A stretch of DNA of 64,000 bases, taken from positions 124,001 to 188,000 of the forward strand of contig NZ_WEHU01000003.1 in NCBI RefSeq assembly GCF_009183415.1, written 5' to 3'. The notes beneath the pieces were generated by a model. That model saw only the letters and a program-made list of their open reading frames with translations, was not told the DNA's origin and did no database searches. The first letter of the stretch is position 1. Each line of letters opens with the position of its first letter. Source of the DNA: Bacillus sp. B1-b2 (GTDB lineage Bacteria; Bacillota; Bacilli; Bacillales; Cytobacillaceae). Positions 54,498 through 63,413 of this stretch are shown here, piece by piece. The position numbers were made by a program, and so were the translations under genes.

Positions 54498-55710
54498 CAA
54501 AAGAGATCACTTCCATTCCATCATACATTTCCTCATTTGGAATCGTAACGATAAGTTCATCAGGATTTACTCCTTCCGTTACTTGTATCAATTCATCATT
54601 CATGGAACCACTTACTACTTCACGTCTTTCTAATTTATCATTCGAAAGTACGTAAACGATTGGGATACCCTCTTCATCTATGATGGCACTATGCGGAATA
54701 ACTGGGAATTTTTCTATTCCAGTTATTTTTACCTCTAGAGAAACGTGGTAACCTTGACGAAGTTCTGCTGTATCATCAGTAATGGCAACCTTAAACGGAT
54801 ACATTGTCACGTTCCCACCTCCCATGCTACCTCCTAATTCTTCTCCTTCACTTGCTCCATTCGGGAATTGGGAAACCGATTCAACAACCCCATTCCATTT
54901 TCGATCCTTAAATACCTTTGGACGCACGACAACTTCTTGTCCAGATTGAATTTTCACTGCATCAAATTCACTCATTGTTCCTATTACTTTGTATGGATTA
55001 CTGGATATAATATGTACAACAGGCTCAGAAGAACCGACTTCTGTTTTCGCAATGTTTTTATTAACTTTCACCACAATGCCATCTATTTTACTGACAACTG
55101 TCATTCCCTTTTTACGATTTGTTATTTCATTTATTTGCTCTTGTGCAGAGGTAACCTCTGATTTTGTACTCTCATATTGAAGCTCTAGCTGTAATTTTTC
55201 ACTAGTTAGCTGATTGATATCTTCCTGTGGTACATCCACTTCTGAAGTGTTCTCTTCAATAGGAGTCTGTGTAGCTTGTTTATTTTTCGCCTCCTCAATT
55301 CGTTTACTTAACTCTGCTATTTGATTTTGTTCTACTTGTGCTCTACTTTTAATTAAATCCCTTTCACGGACAGCTTTATTTTGTTCAATATCTAGTCTAG
55401 AAGAATCATATGAAAATAGAGGATCTCCCGCTTTCACTACCTGGTTTTCTTCCACCTTATATTCGCTGATTTCTCCATTATCTGGCTCGATAAATACCTT
55501 CTGTTCGCTCTCAGGAACAATTTCCCCTGTTACAAGTATCGTCTCCGTCAATTCTTGTTCTATTGCTTTTTGAACAGTTATTGGCAATTCTTGAATTTCA
55601 CCGTCCACCATACTTACCTGTTTCCCTTTTATGTAAAATGTTATCACTACCGCGATCACTATTACTCCCATGACAGAAGCAATCGAGAACCATAGCTTTT
55701 TTTTCTTCAC
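54484..55710 (-). CDS. HlyD/MacA-type efflux adaptor
   Basis: This 408-residue membrane-fusion protein has an N-terminal signal anchor (about 6-25), a first lipoyl half (GEISEYKVEENQVVKAGDPLF), a long coiled-coil hairpin (about 110-215, Glu/Gln/Lys-rich) and a second lipoyl half (KIDGIVVKVNKN), then beta-barrel domains ending near 400. GTG at 55710 is chosen because GGAGGAGG lies 6-8 bases upstream. The longer in-frame reading would translate five 10-bp repeats. It heads the operon with ATPase and permease. Confidence 0.9.
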   Translation of the reverse strand: MKKKKLWFSIASVMGVIVIAVVITFYIKGKQVSMVDGEIQELPITVQKAIEQELTETILVTGEIVPESEQKVFIEPDNGEISEYKVEENQVVKAGDPLFSYDSSRLDIEQNKAVRERDLIKSRAQVEQNQIAELSKRIEEAKNKQATQTPIEENTSEVDVPQEDINQLTSEKLQLELQYESTKSEVTSAQEQINEITNRKKGMTVVSKIDGIVVKVNKNIAKTEVGSSEPVVHIISSNPYKVIGTMSEFDAVKIQSGQEVVVRPKVFKDRKWNGVVESVSQFPNGASEGEELGGSMGGGNVTMYPFKVAITDDTAELRQGYHVSLEVKITGIEKFPVIPHSAIIDEEGIPIVYVLSNDKLERREVVSGSMNDELIQVTEGVNPDELIVTIPNEEMYDGMEVISFDEIE

Positions 55711-55730
55711 ATTAAATCCTCCTCCTAATT

Positions 55731-55790
55731 CTCCTTGTTTCTCCTTGTTTCTCCTTGTTTCTCCTTGTTTCTCCTTGTTTCCCCTTATTC
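55731..55790. repeat. 10-bp tandem repeat in the adaptor leader
   Basis: CTCCTTGTTT occurs five times exactly (55731-55780), followed by one degenerate unit CCCCTTATTC. On the transcribed strand the unit is AAACAAGGAG, which contains an AAGGAG Shine-Dalgarno-like core. The array lies 21 bases upstream of the adaptor's GTG start. Confidence 0.9.
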
Positions 55791-56565
55791 CCCCCACTTT
55801 TTACATAAATATGGATATTTCTTCTAAATTATATCTTAAACTCTTGGAAAATGTATCGCTTTTTTAACAAAATATCCTAATATTTTCTACATTTATCCTG
55901 CATTATTTATAAGTTTCTGAAATAAGCTAACATCGCAGTTCTAATCGGCTTTCTCTTAAAATATTTAAAACACGAAATAAATGAAAAAAAGGAATCCATT
56001 TCTGATAAGGTTAAAAAACCACGTAAATAACCACAGAAAGGATTCTACAATCTTTACTACCTTATTTAATAGCTCGCATCATTCCAGCCTTTTTCCTTCG
56101 AGTTTATTATTCGATAGCACTACAGCAGCAGCTTCTGTAAATAAGGAAAAAGCTTCAAAGGCTGTTTCTAAAGTAATAATGGGTGGTTTACCCATTACGA
56201 ATTTCATAGCAAAATGGGACATCCTTAGAATTACCAATGTCATGGAATCCTAAAAAAAACAGCCCTTCTCAAGCGAGTAGGACTTTTATGTTCTCTGTAT
56301 ATGGAAAATATCAATAAAAGGTACTTTAATTGTTTCTGTAAATCGTTCAATATGGATTAACTTCGTATTACCATCCATCTTAATCACTTTTCTCCTGAAA
56401 TGCTTCTGTTAAGATATTAGCAATTCCTGTAACTCAACTTCATCTCTACTTGGTCTTGTTAGTTTCTTTATCTTCTTAGGCTTTACTAATGAGATAATTA
56501 TGACCCTCTCTTTACTTTACAAGCTGGCCTTTTCATTAATTGAATCTCCTTTATTAAAATATATA
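55791..56565. other. Gene-poor stretch with possible remnants
   Basis: On the minus strand about 56085-56250 reads as an unbroken 56-residue stretch (DSMTLVILRMSHFAM... to NNKLEGKRLE), and about 56415-56505 as a 30-residue stretch (VIISLVKPKKIKKL...). The opposite frame of the first piece (plus strand from 55981, 90 codons) is also open. None has a good ribosome site or recognised family, so they are regarded as remnants or chance. Confidence 0.35.
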
Positions 56566-56579
56566 CGAACGATAGTTCT
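56566..56579. promoter_or_regulatory. LexA/DinR (SOS) box 1
   Basis: CGAACGATAGTTCT fits the Bacillus SOS consensus CGAACRNRYGTTCG at most positions. It lies 60 bases upstream of the YolD-like fragment. Confidence 0.6.
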
Positions 56580-56595
56580 GTTTCAACTTGATTCA

Positions 56596-56609
56596 CGAAC
56601 AAATGTTCA
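56596..56609. promoter_or_regulatory. LexA/DinR (SOS) box 2
   Basis: CGAACAAATGTTCA fits CGAACRNRYGTTCG with a mismatch at the end. It is 30 bases after box 1 and 30 bases before the YolD-like start. Two boxes in tandem are typical of yolD-uvrX type SOS operons. Confidence 0.7.
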
Positions 56610-56638
56610 CATAATAAATTTTAAGAAAGGAGCTGTTG

Positions 56639-56698
56639 ATGATGATTAAAGACCGTGGAATGAAAACATTTATATTAAATGTCAATAAATTTATTTAA
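56639..56698 (+). pseudogene. YolD-like gene remnant
   Basis: A frame with AAAGGAG six to nine bases upstream starts MMIKDRGMK and stops after 19 codons. (M)IKDRGxxKW is the invariant start of YolD-like proteins, which accompany Y-family polymerases (UvrX/ImuB type). The rest of the roughly 100-residue protein and any polymerase gene are missing. With the two SOS boxes this marks the decayed head of an SOS mutagenesis operon. Confidence 0.65.
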
Positions 56699-56794
56699 AA
56701 TCCTTTATCTTCATGTATTTTTTATAATGTCACACAAAATACAATTGAAAGAAAAGGGATTTAGAATAGATTCGTAATATTGCCCCATAAGAAA

Positions 56795-56825
56795 ACAAGA
56801 CCATTGTAATGATAGTCTTGTTTGG
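56795..56825 (-). terminator. Terminator of the XRE/membrane-protein unit
   Basis: CAAGACCATTGTAATGATAGTCTTG with following TTTGG; A-rich sequence on the plus side gives a U-run. It is about 35 bases downstream of the 56858 stop. The sequence GCTAACGCACCCGTTTAGT just beyond it resembles the repeat-family tail at 57690. Confidence 0.6.
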
Positions 56826-56857
56826 CTAACGCACCCGTTTAGTGAAAAACTTTCCCG

Positions 56858-57289
56858 TTATTCTTCGATATTATCATCTTGTCGTTTTTTTCGTAGATTA
56901 TAGATATAGACGATTGGAATAAGACCGCAAATAAATAATATTCCACCCACAATTACCCCATTGGTAATAGTAAAGCCATCAGTGAGCGATACAAAAAAAC
57001 CTACAACAGTTGAAATTAAAACAAGTACAACCAGCGAAATACTTAGACTCTTTTGTGGGTTAACTTTATTATTTTCGTGGTCTGCACTAATACTCATTGA
57101 TAAATATGCAGAAATAACCGTGGTTATTATAAACACAAGCCATAAGGGATTTTCTCTCATTCCATCTAACCCTTTTGTAACTAAGTCATATCCTAATATA
57201 CCAAGAATACCAACAGTTTGAACGATATATGCAATGCGGATGTTTTTTAAATTCTGTAATACTAATCGTTCATCTGTAATTTTTTTCAT
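56858..57289 (-). CDS. Four-segment membrane protein paired with an XRE regulator
   Basis: This 143-residue protein has a charged N terminus (MKKITDERLVLQNLKN), four hydrophobic segments (about 18-36, 47-66, 83-104 and 108-130) and a basic tail (LRKKRQDDNIEE). It follows an XRE regulator by six bases, an arrangement common in Firmicutes for DUF6773-like proteins, from memory. AAGGAG lies 11 bases before ATG. Function unknown. Confidence 0.75.
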   Translation of the reverse strand: MKKITDERLVLQNLKNIRIAYIVQTVGILGILGYDLVTKGLDGMRENPLWLVFIITTVISAYLSMSISADHENNKVNPQKSLSISLVVLVLISTVVGFFVSLTDGFTITNGVIVGGILFICGLIPIVYIYNLRKKRQDDNIEE

Positions 57290-57295
57290 TTTTAA

Positions 57296-57496
57296 TCATT
57301 CTCCTTTCTCTATCCAAAATACTTCATCTAATGTTTTATTAACTGTATAACAAATATCCAGACACAACTTTAGGGTTGGATTATATTTTCCCTTCTCAAT
57401 CAAACTAATAGTTTGGCGAGTGACACCTATCTTTTCTGCCAGTTGTTGTTGCGTCAGACTTACTTGAGTACGAGCAATCTTAACTTTATTCTCCAA
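57296..57496 (-). CDS. XRE-family transcriptional regulator
   Basis: This 66-residue protein is a single helix-turn-helix domain: VKIARTQVSLTQQQLAEKIG, then VTRQTISLIEKGKYNPTL, and the tail TLDEVFWIEKGE. It matches the small YozG-type regulators that pair with membrane proteins. TTG start with GGAGGG upstream. It probably controls its own two-gene operon. Confidence 0.9.
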   Translation of the reverse strand: MENKVKIARTQVSLTQQQLAEKIGVTRQTISLIEKGKYNPTLKLCLDICYTVNKTLDEVFWIEKGE

Positions 57497-57584
57497 ACGT
57501 TATATCCCTCCTCAAACTAATTGTAACATATATATTCCATTATTCAATATATATGTTACATTCAAGAGAGAGTTACTCTTTAAG

Positions 57585-57712
57585 TAAACTGCTACATTTC
57601 TTCCATAAGCTAGTTTTTCATTTATTACAGGAATGCTGCCCCTTTAGTAACATAAGAAAAGCCGCCTGAATTAGCAGCTGATTTTGAACATACGCACCCG
57701 TTTAGTATAAGT
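57585..57712. repeat. Dispersed intergenic repeat, full-length copy
   Basis: The two half-units (TAAACTGCTACATTTCTTCCATAAGC and ATTACAGGAATGCTGCCCCTTTAGTAACATAAGAAAAGCC) are followed by the extension CGCCTGAATTAGCAGCTGATTTTGAACATACG shared with 51.66 kb. The best-preserved copy in the window. Confidence 0.7.
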
Positions 57713-57783
57713 ACAATAGTTCACAAATTTACTATACTAAGAGCGGTAACACTTTTAATAATTTCATAGTATCTTGTTTAAAA

Positions 57784-58758
57784 CTAACTATTTTCCACGC
57801 AAACGACCACTTTTCCCTTTGCGTGTCCTTCTCCAAGATAACGAATCGCATCTGGAACCTGACTTAACGAGTATCTCCTATCAATAATAGGGACAAGTTT
57901 ACCTGCAACAAAAAGATCTTTAAGATAATTTTGGTCATTACTGTTTGGTTTATGAAAAAGAATGACCATTTTCTTACTTTCCTTTTTATAAATCATACGT
58001 CCGAGCAATAATAATTGCAGGACTAGAGACGTGGTTCCACCAATCATAACATAGGTTCCTTTAGGATTTAGTACACGCTTGTAGTCAAATATAGAACGAA
58101 TTCCTACAACATCGAGAATTAAATCGTATAACTGTCCTTTTTTTGTGAAATCCTCTTCATTGTAATCAATAACATGGTCTGCACCAATGGACTTAAGAGT
58201 ATCTAATTTCATCTTACTGTCCACACAGGTAACTTCAGCCCCGTATAATTTGGCAATTTGCAATGCAAAGGTCCCAACACCTCCACCAGCACCATTAATT
58301 AAGACCTTTTTGGCTACATGAATTTGTCCTACATCACGAAGCCCCTGCAGTGCTAGAACTCCTGCTTGTGGTATTGCAGCAGCCTCTTCAAATGTCATAT
58401 TGTCTGGCTTCAATGTCAATGCCTCTGCATTAACACTTACATATTCCGCAAATCCGCCCCAACCACACCAGGATATGTCTCCAAATACCTCATCGCCTAC
58501 AGAGATATGTTTTACTTCTCTTCCAATTGCTTCAACCCTTCCTGCTATATCAGCACCAAGGATTTTGTATTTTGGTTTTAGAAATCCTCCAAGACGTGTC
58601 AAGAATGGTTTACCTCTTAGAAGGTCCCAGTCCCATGAATTCACAGAAACAGCATGAATCTTAACCAATACTTCATTTTGTTTTAGAGCAGGTATATCTA
58701 TTTCTTTTAACTTTAGAACGTTAGACGTTCCATATTTATTGTATACCATAGCTTTCAT
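57784..58758 (-). CDS. Quinone-oxidoreductase-type NAD(P)-dependent reductase
   Basis: This 324-residue medium-chain dehydrogenase/reductase has the GroES-like half (about 1-120) with VHAVSVNSWDWDLLRG and VGDEVFGD, and the Rossmann half with LINGAGGGVGTFALQIAKLYGAE (its start at about 149). The structural and catalytic zinc Cys/His set is absent, so it belongs to the zinc-independent quinone oxidoreductase-like group. It may reduce quinones or enones. AAGGAGAG precedes ATG. Single-gene unit. Confidence 0.88.
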   Translation of the reverse strand: MKAMVYNKYGTSNVLKLKEIDIPALKQNEVLVKIHAVSVNSWDWDLLRGKPFLTRLGGFLKPKYKILGADIAGRVEAIGREVKHISVGDEVFGDISWCGWGGFAEYVSVNAEALTLKPDNMTFEEAAAIPQAGVLALQGLRDVGQIHVAKKVLINGAGGGVGTFALQIAKLYGAEVTCVDSKMKLDTLKSIGADHVIDYNEEDFTKKGQLYDLILDVVGIRSIFDYKRVLNPKGTYVMIGGTTSLVLQLLLLGRMIYKKESKKMVILFHKPNSNDQNYLKDLFVAGKLVPIIDRRYSLSQVPDAIRYLGEGHAKGKVVVCVENS

Positions 58759-58909
58759 ACTAAGCTCTCCTTCACATTTGGGGTTTTAATAAAATTCCAT
58801 CCTGTCCTGTCCTGTCTTTGTTCTCTCATTTTGACGAAGTTTTAGGGACGTTTTTAAAAGATAATATTTTTGTATGGCATTCTAATATATATGTGCGATA
58901 TTATATATT

Positions 58910-59055
58910 TCTTCCTCATTCTGTTAACTTATTACAGGAATGCTGCCCCTATCGCAACATAAGCAAAGACTTTCCTTTATTTTAAGTGAAAATCACAAAT
59001 TTCTTCTAGCATTTCATTTATTACTGGAATACTACCTTTTTAGCTCCTAAAGCAC
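58910..59055. repeat. Dispersed intergenic repeat, copy near 58.9 kb
   Basis: ATTACAGGAATGCTGCCCCTATCGCAACATAAGCAAAG and, 90 bases on, ATTACTGGAATACTACCTTTTTAGCTCCTAAAG are two tandem units. Confidence 0.6.
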
Positions 59056-59235
59056 CTTTGTAATGTTTCATCCTTTTCTATTGGTATAAGTGATATAAAG
59101 CAAATATAAAAAGTTATAAGGTGATTTAAGTAACTAAAGAAAAATCAGTATTTACATATTAAAAACATTCACATTTACACCATATTTTTTATTATTTAAT
59201 GTTAATACATTATAAAGACTTGGAGGGGTGTAATA

Positions 59236-59399
59236 ATGAAAAACTTGAAGTTATTTAAGTCTTTATCTAATTGCATTTTTATTAGTTTCTTTGATTTCAG
59301 CCTGTTCCATGAGCTTTGGATGAGGATGTTGAAACTGGGATAACAATCAAAAGGAATAATGAAGAAAATTCCGAGGACTCTAACGAAACCGATAAGTAA
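59236..59399 (+). pseudogene. Frameshifted small lipoprotein gene
   Basis: After a GGAGGGG site the frame reads MKNLKLFKSLSNCIF. The next frame gives LVSLISACSMSFG, a lipobox with LISAC, and the third frame DEDVETGITIKRNNEENSEDSNETDK up to a stop at 59397-59399 (shown in parts). Joined, this is a lipoprotein of about 54 residues with an acidic, Asn-rich mature part, broken by two frameshifts. Product unknown. Confidence 0.55.
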
Positions 59400-59680
59400 G
59401 TTAAGAACTCTAGCTAGTATTTTCTTTATGAGAGGCATTGATAGATAACCTACTAATTGGTTATCTATTAATGGCTAGCTTCTATAATAAGTATATAACA
59501 TACTAGGTTTAATATCTTCTTGTTATTACGCTTTCCCGTTGGATCATAACCCAAATATTAAGAAATAAATAAATTTAGAACATAGAAGCCTGCTAATGTC
59601 ACGAACCTGCTTGTATGAGAAATATATATCCAGTTAAAGGAAAATAAGGTACAGTAATTTCTCCCCTTTCAGCATATAAA
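59400..59680. other. Gap before the deaminase cluster
   Basis: Only small palindromic pieces (GGTTATCTA-TTGATAGATAACC type near 59435-59470) are seen. They may form a hairpin: AGATAACC-TACTAATT-GGTTATCT at about 59444-59467, a plausible terminator. Confidence 0.5.
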
Positions 59681-59708
59681 GAAGCATGAGTACGTTCCCC
59701 CATGCTTC
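59681..59708 (-). terminator. Terminator of the deaminase/transport operon
   Basis: GAAGCATG / CATGCTTC with a 12-nt loop, 17 bases after the stop codon at 59725. Confidence 0.7.
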
Positions 59709-59724
59709 CTCTAACAAAACAAGA

Positions 59725-60981
59725 TTATTTAGTTGCACTCATTAAACTCTTCCAACTAGTTTCTTCTGGAATTGTTTCAATCATGAGTTCTCCTTTTTTG
59801 AACACATATCTACATTTTGGTTGTTTAAAGAAAATCTCGTATACATCTTTCACTGGGAAACATATTAAATTTGCTTCGTTTCCCTCTGCTATTCCATAGC
59901 TTTCCTTTATGGAAAAAGCATTAGCTCCATTAAAGGTAATCATATCCAATATTTTCTTCAGTTCGTCCCTTCCTGTCATGTGTGCCAAGTGAAGAGCCAT
60001 ATGTGCAGCTTGCAGGATATTGCCATTTCCAAATGGATAAAAAGGGGTTTGTATGTCATCATGAGCAATGCATACATTTATTCCCTGTTCAGACAGCTCC
60101 TTTATACGAGTAATCCCTCTTCCCTTTGGATGAGAATCTGCTCTTCCTTGCATCGTAGTATTTACTAGCGGGCAACAAACAATAGTAACTTGAGCTTTCT
60201 TTACTAAAGACATGACTTTACTCGCATATGCATCAGAATAGTAGAGTAAAGCATTAGCATGACTAGCTGTTACTTTTCCCTGCAAGTCTTCCTGTAGCGT
60301 CAGACTTGCGACTACTTCAAGAAATCGGGAATTTTCATCATCGATTTCATCACAAAACACATGTACTTCTTTTCCATATCTTTTTGCAAGGGAAAATGCG
60401 AATTCCAAAGATTTAACGCCTTCTTCTCTTGTATTTTCTAGATGTGGAACTGCACTGATTGCATCAGCTCCAAGCAACATTGCTTCTTCTAAACGAGATT
60501 GGTTATCTAGACAAGAAATGATTCCATCCTGGGGAAAAGCAATTATTTGGACATCAAGGAAAGATTTAAACTCCTCCTTTAATTCTAATATGGCATGTAG
60601 AGCAGTTAATTCAGGATCTGATATGTCAACCGCTGCTCTAACATACATGACTCCATATTCCATCAGCATTCGAAGTGCGCGAGAGGCTCTACTTTTTATG
60701 TCTTCTATCGTGAGTGCTTGCTTTCGAATAGACCATATGTTTATGGCTTCTCCTAGTGTACCAGACTGATTAAAATAGGGATCTCCTGCAGTCAACACAG
60801 TATCTAAATGAGTGTGCATTTCTACTAGAGGAGGTAATAGGACATTACTCTCTATATCTAACTTCTTACTGCCTTTTAACTCCTCCTGTGAGATAGAGAT
60901 TATTTTTCCGTCCTTTATCCCGATGTTTACAAGTTTGTTTTGAAATGGAATTTTCGCATTCTCCAGTACGAGATCAAACAT
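59725..60981 (-). CDS. Cytosine-deaminase-like amidohydrolase
   Basis: This 418-residue metal-dependent hydrolase has LLPPLVEMHTHLDTVL (His pair of metal site, about 48-63), EVHVFCDEIDD (about 205), TASHANALLYY and VCIAHDDIQTPFYPFGNGN (catalytic Asp, about 300), the last being the AxDNxxDPFxPxG signature of cytosine deaminase (CodA). It overlaps the next amidohydrolase gene by 8 bases. Two related enzymes beside an NMT1/THI5-type transporter suggest stepwise processing of an imported pyrimidine or similar heterocycle. Substrate not certain. Confidence 0.83.
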   Translation of the reverse strand: MFDLVLENAKIPFQNKLVNIGIKDGKIISISQEELKGSKKLDIESNVLLPPLVEMHTHLDTVLTAGDPYFNQSGTLGEAINIWSIRKQALTIEDIKSRASRALRMLMEYGVMYVRAAVDISDPELTALHAILELKEEFKSFLDVQIIAFPQDGIISCLDNQSRLEEAMLLGADAISAVPHLENTREEGVKSLEFAFSLAKRYGKEVHVFCDEIDDENSRFLEVVASLTLQEDLQGKVTASHANALLYYSDAYASKVMSLVKKAQVTIVCCPLVNTTMQGRADSHPKGRGITRIKELSEQGINVCIAHDDIQTPFYPFGNGNILQAAHMALHLAHMTGRDELKKILDMITFNGANAFSIKESYGIAEGNEANLICFPVKDVYEIFFKQPKCRYVFKKGELMIETIPEETSWKSLMSATK

Positions 60982-62332
60982 CCTTTATCCCACCATTCTG
61001 TAAAGAGTATGCTGAATCATTCTCTATCCATCTTCTTAATCCTTCATTTCCAAAAAATTGCTCTGATTGAGTTATACTTATCCATTCTCTATTTTTATAC
61101 ACATATCTTGTAGGCGATAGATTGGCAAAAAGATCATATATATTAATAGCATCAAATACTACAAACTCAGCCTTTTCCCCTTCTTTTATGCCATATCCTT
61201 TTTCTCCGAATATCTGTGCTGGAGTATGGGTAATCATCTTTAACACAGTGATCAATTCCTCTTCACTAGCGAGATGTGCCGTATACGCCGTTAGAAGTCC
61301 TATCTGCAAGAGATCAAACCGGCCAAATGGATGGAAAGGATCGTTTACATTATCAGAGGCAGTTGCCAATTGAACATTATGGTGCAGCATCTCTTTCACT
61401 CTGGTTATCCCTCTTCGAACCAGTCCCTTGTCATCTCTTCCTTGTAAATACATATTGGCGCCTGGCAATGTAACAGCATAAATATCCTGAGATACTATTT
61501 CTTCTATAATGCGATTCGATTTTTCTTCCGTCATAGCTGATAGAGAGCATAGATGTCCTGTTGTCACTCTTCCTTGAAAATCCCATTTTTTCGTATTATC
61601 AATGATTTTTTGGATGGTACAAATTTCTGGGTTATCCTGTTCGTCCACATGAAGGTCTATAAATTTATCATATTTGACAGCAAGCTCAAACAGCTGGTCA
61701 ATATCTTCCGTTGCATTAACTGATAGATGCGGTGCTCCGCCAATGCCATCAATCCCGTAGGAAATGGCTTCTTTTACTATTTCAAGTTCCTTTCTACTTT
61801 TTGCTGACAGATCAGAGAACATGGGAACAATCTGTAGATTAACATATGGTCTAAGCCACTCCCTTGCTTCTACTACTGCTTGCAAATGGTCTAATGCCAA
61901 TTTACTAGATACATTCCATTCGAAATTCACATGTGTACGTATATGTGTTGTGCCATAAGTCAATGCTTGGAGTGCTCCCTTTATGACCCTCTTTTTAATT
62001 TCTTCCTTGGAAAATAACGGTGCTTTATCGCTATAATTCCTTATAGCTTCTATTAATGTCCCTGACTTATTCGGCACCGTTTTTAAAGAAAATGCTTTAT
62101 CAAGGTGTGTATGAATATCAATAAAAGAGGGAAGAAGAATCCTCCCCTCCATATCCATTATTGGATGATTCCCCTTATTGTTCCAGCCCTCTTTAAATGT
62201 AGGAAAATGACTTTCCGTCTTTTTAATCTGCGGTACGATTTTTGTAAATACGCCATTGCTTATGACCACTGTAAATAATGTTTTATGATCTGTTAAAGGC
62301 ATACAAACATTTATTAATTCCAAATCCTTCAT
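60974..62332 (-). CDS. Cytosine-deaminase-like amidohydrolase (second paralogue)
   Basis: This 452-residue enzyme has LLPSFIDIHTHLDKAFSLK (metal His pair, about 88-106), FIDLHVDEQDN (about 240), GHLCSLSAMT and ATASDNVNDPFHPFGRFD (about 338-355), the CodA-type active-site signature. It is about 35 residues longer than its neighbour, mostly at the N terminus and C terminus. The two are diverged paralogues, not a recent duplication. It lies two bases after the binding-protein gene. Role as in the neighbour: deamination or ring hydrolysis of an imported heterocycle. Confidence 0.83.
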   Translation of the reverse strand: MKDLELINVCMPLTDHKTLFTVVISNGVFTKIVPQIKKTESHFPTFKEGWNNKGNHPIMDMEGRILLPSFIDIHTHLDKAFSLKTVPNKSGTLIEAIRNYSDKAPLFSKEEIKKRVIKGALQALTYGTTHIRTHVNFEWNVSSKLALDHLQAVVEAREWLRPYVNLQIVPMFSDLSAKSRKELEIVKEAISYGIDGIGGAPHLSVNATEDIDQLFELAVKYDKFIDLHVDEQDNPEICTIQKIIDNTKKWDFQGRVTTGHLCSLSAMTEEKSNRIIEEIVSQDIYAVTLPGANMYLQGRDDKGLVRRGITRVKEMLHHNVQLATASDNVNDPFHPFGRFDLLQIGLLTAYTAHLASEEELITVLKMITHTPAQIFGEKGYGIKEGEKAEFVVFDAINIYDLFANLSPTRYVYKNREWISITQSEQFFGNEGLRRWIENDSAYSLQNGGIKDV

Positions 62333-62334
62333 TT

Positions 62335-63330
62335 CTAATTACCTAGATATTCATTAGTGAATATTTTAGAAACATCTTCTTCCTTCTCAATAATGCCTAA
62401 AGCCAGCAATTCCTTCTGCAGCATTGTCCAGCGCTCATCAGACATATATCCAAATCCATTCTCTATTGCATCGCCGCCAAAAATTAATTCTTCTTCTGTT
62501 TTCGCTCCGTAATCCATTAATTCTATCGATAAATCTGGATTTTTCTCTTTTAGGTATGGGTTGATCTCGTCTGAATGATTGCGATAATATTCCCATCCTT
62601 TAATGGTTGCATTTAAAAAGGATTGAACTAGCTCAGGATTATCTTTAATAACATCCTCTGTCGTGAAAATAACATTGGCGTAAGTTTCAAAACCTGAATC
62701 ATGTATATATAAGTAGTCTGTATTTACACCGTCTTGTTCTAATACATGAGGTTCAGAGGTAACATATCCTTGTGTTACCGCGTTCGGATCGTCTATAAAT
62801 GTGGCTAATGATCCTGTATAAGCCATATCTTTTACCTCTAGATCATATTTTTCTTTAATATATTCCCAATATCCACTACCCGGGGCTGTATAAACTGTTT
62901 TTCCAGCAAGATCACTGAAATCAGTCAGCGTACCATCATGCCCGATTAAAACTTGCGGACTTTTCTGGAAGATAGCTCCAATTGCTACTAAAGGAATTCC
63001 TTTATCTCTGGCAATCAGAATATCTTCCGCTTGTGTATACCCAAATTGCGCTTTTCCTGAAGCTACTATCTGAGTGGAGGAAATTTGGGGACCTCCTGGC
63101 TCAATCGTCATATCTAAACCTTCGTCCTTATAGAAGTCTTGTTTTAATGCAGCATAGTTCCCGCCATGTTCTGGCTGTGCAAACCAGTTCGTTACTAGTG
63201 TGGCTTTTTCTAAATCTCCATTCTCGGCATTCCCTGCTGAATCTTCTGTATCTCCACATGCAGAAAGCAACAGCATAGACGCAGCAGTAATAAACAATCC
63301 CATTTTTTTGAACGATTTTAAGTTCCCCAT
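62335..63330 (-). CDS. NMT1/THI5-type ABC substrate-binding lipoprotein
   Basis: This 331-residue binding protein has a lipoprotein signal (MGNLKSFKKMGLFITAAS, lipobox LLSAC, Cys26). The mature domain begins with ATLVTNWFAQPEHGGNYAALKQ, whose W-x-x-Q/E-P-E-H-G-G pattern is shared with pyrimidine- and thiamine-precursor-binding proteins (ThiY-like). QISSTQIVASGKAQFGYTQAE follows and is typical of the family. The ATG follows AAAGGGG. With the permease upstream it forms an importer; the ATPase gene would be beyond the right edge. Confidence 0.87.
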   Translation of the reverse strand: MGNLKSFKKMGLFITAASMLLLSACGDTEDSAGNAENGDLEKATLVTNWFAQPEHGGNYAALKQDFYKDEGLDMTIEPGGPQISSTQIVASGKAQFGYTQAEDILIARDKGIPLVAIGAIFQKSPQVLIGHDGTLTDFSDLAGKTVYTAPGSGYWEYIKEKYDLEVKDMAYTGSLATFIDDPNAVTQGYVTSEPHVLEQDGVNTDYLYIHDSGFETYANVIFTTEDVIKDNPELVQSFLNATIKGWEYYRNHSDEINPYLKEKNPDLSIELMDYGAKTEEELIFGGDAIENGFGYMSDERWTMLQKELLALGIIEKEEDVSKIFTNEYLGN

Positions 63331-63413
63331 CCACTAATTTCCCCTTTACGATTATCTAAAATATATATCTAGCAGAAAAATTTCCAGTTAAACCAAGTAA
63401 GCTGAACGTACTA

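Noticed and set aside
55731-55790. Tandem repeat as a possible CRISPR array
   Set aside because: Units are 10 bases with no spacers. It is a simple tandem repeat.
55981-56253. 90-codon plus-strand frame
   Set aside because: No ribosome site. The opposite strand of the same stretch is also open. Neither is recognised, so it is mentioned only as a possible remnant.
58795-58822. CTGTC tandem repeat upstream of the reductase gene
   Set aside because: Only about three copies (TCCTGTCCTGTCCTGTC), too short to be of note.
50771-59724. Prophage or integrative element around the decayed small genes
   Set aside because: No integrase, phage structural gene, tRNA attachment site or direct repeats are visible.
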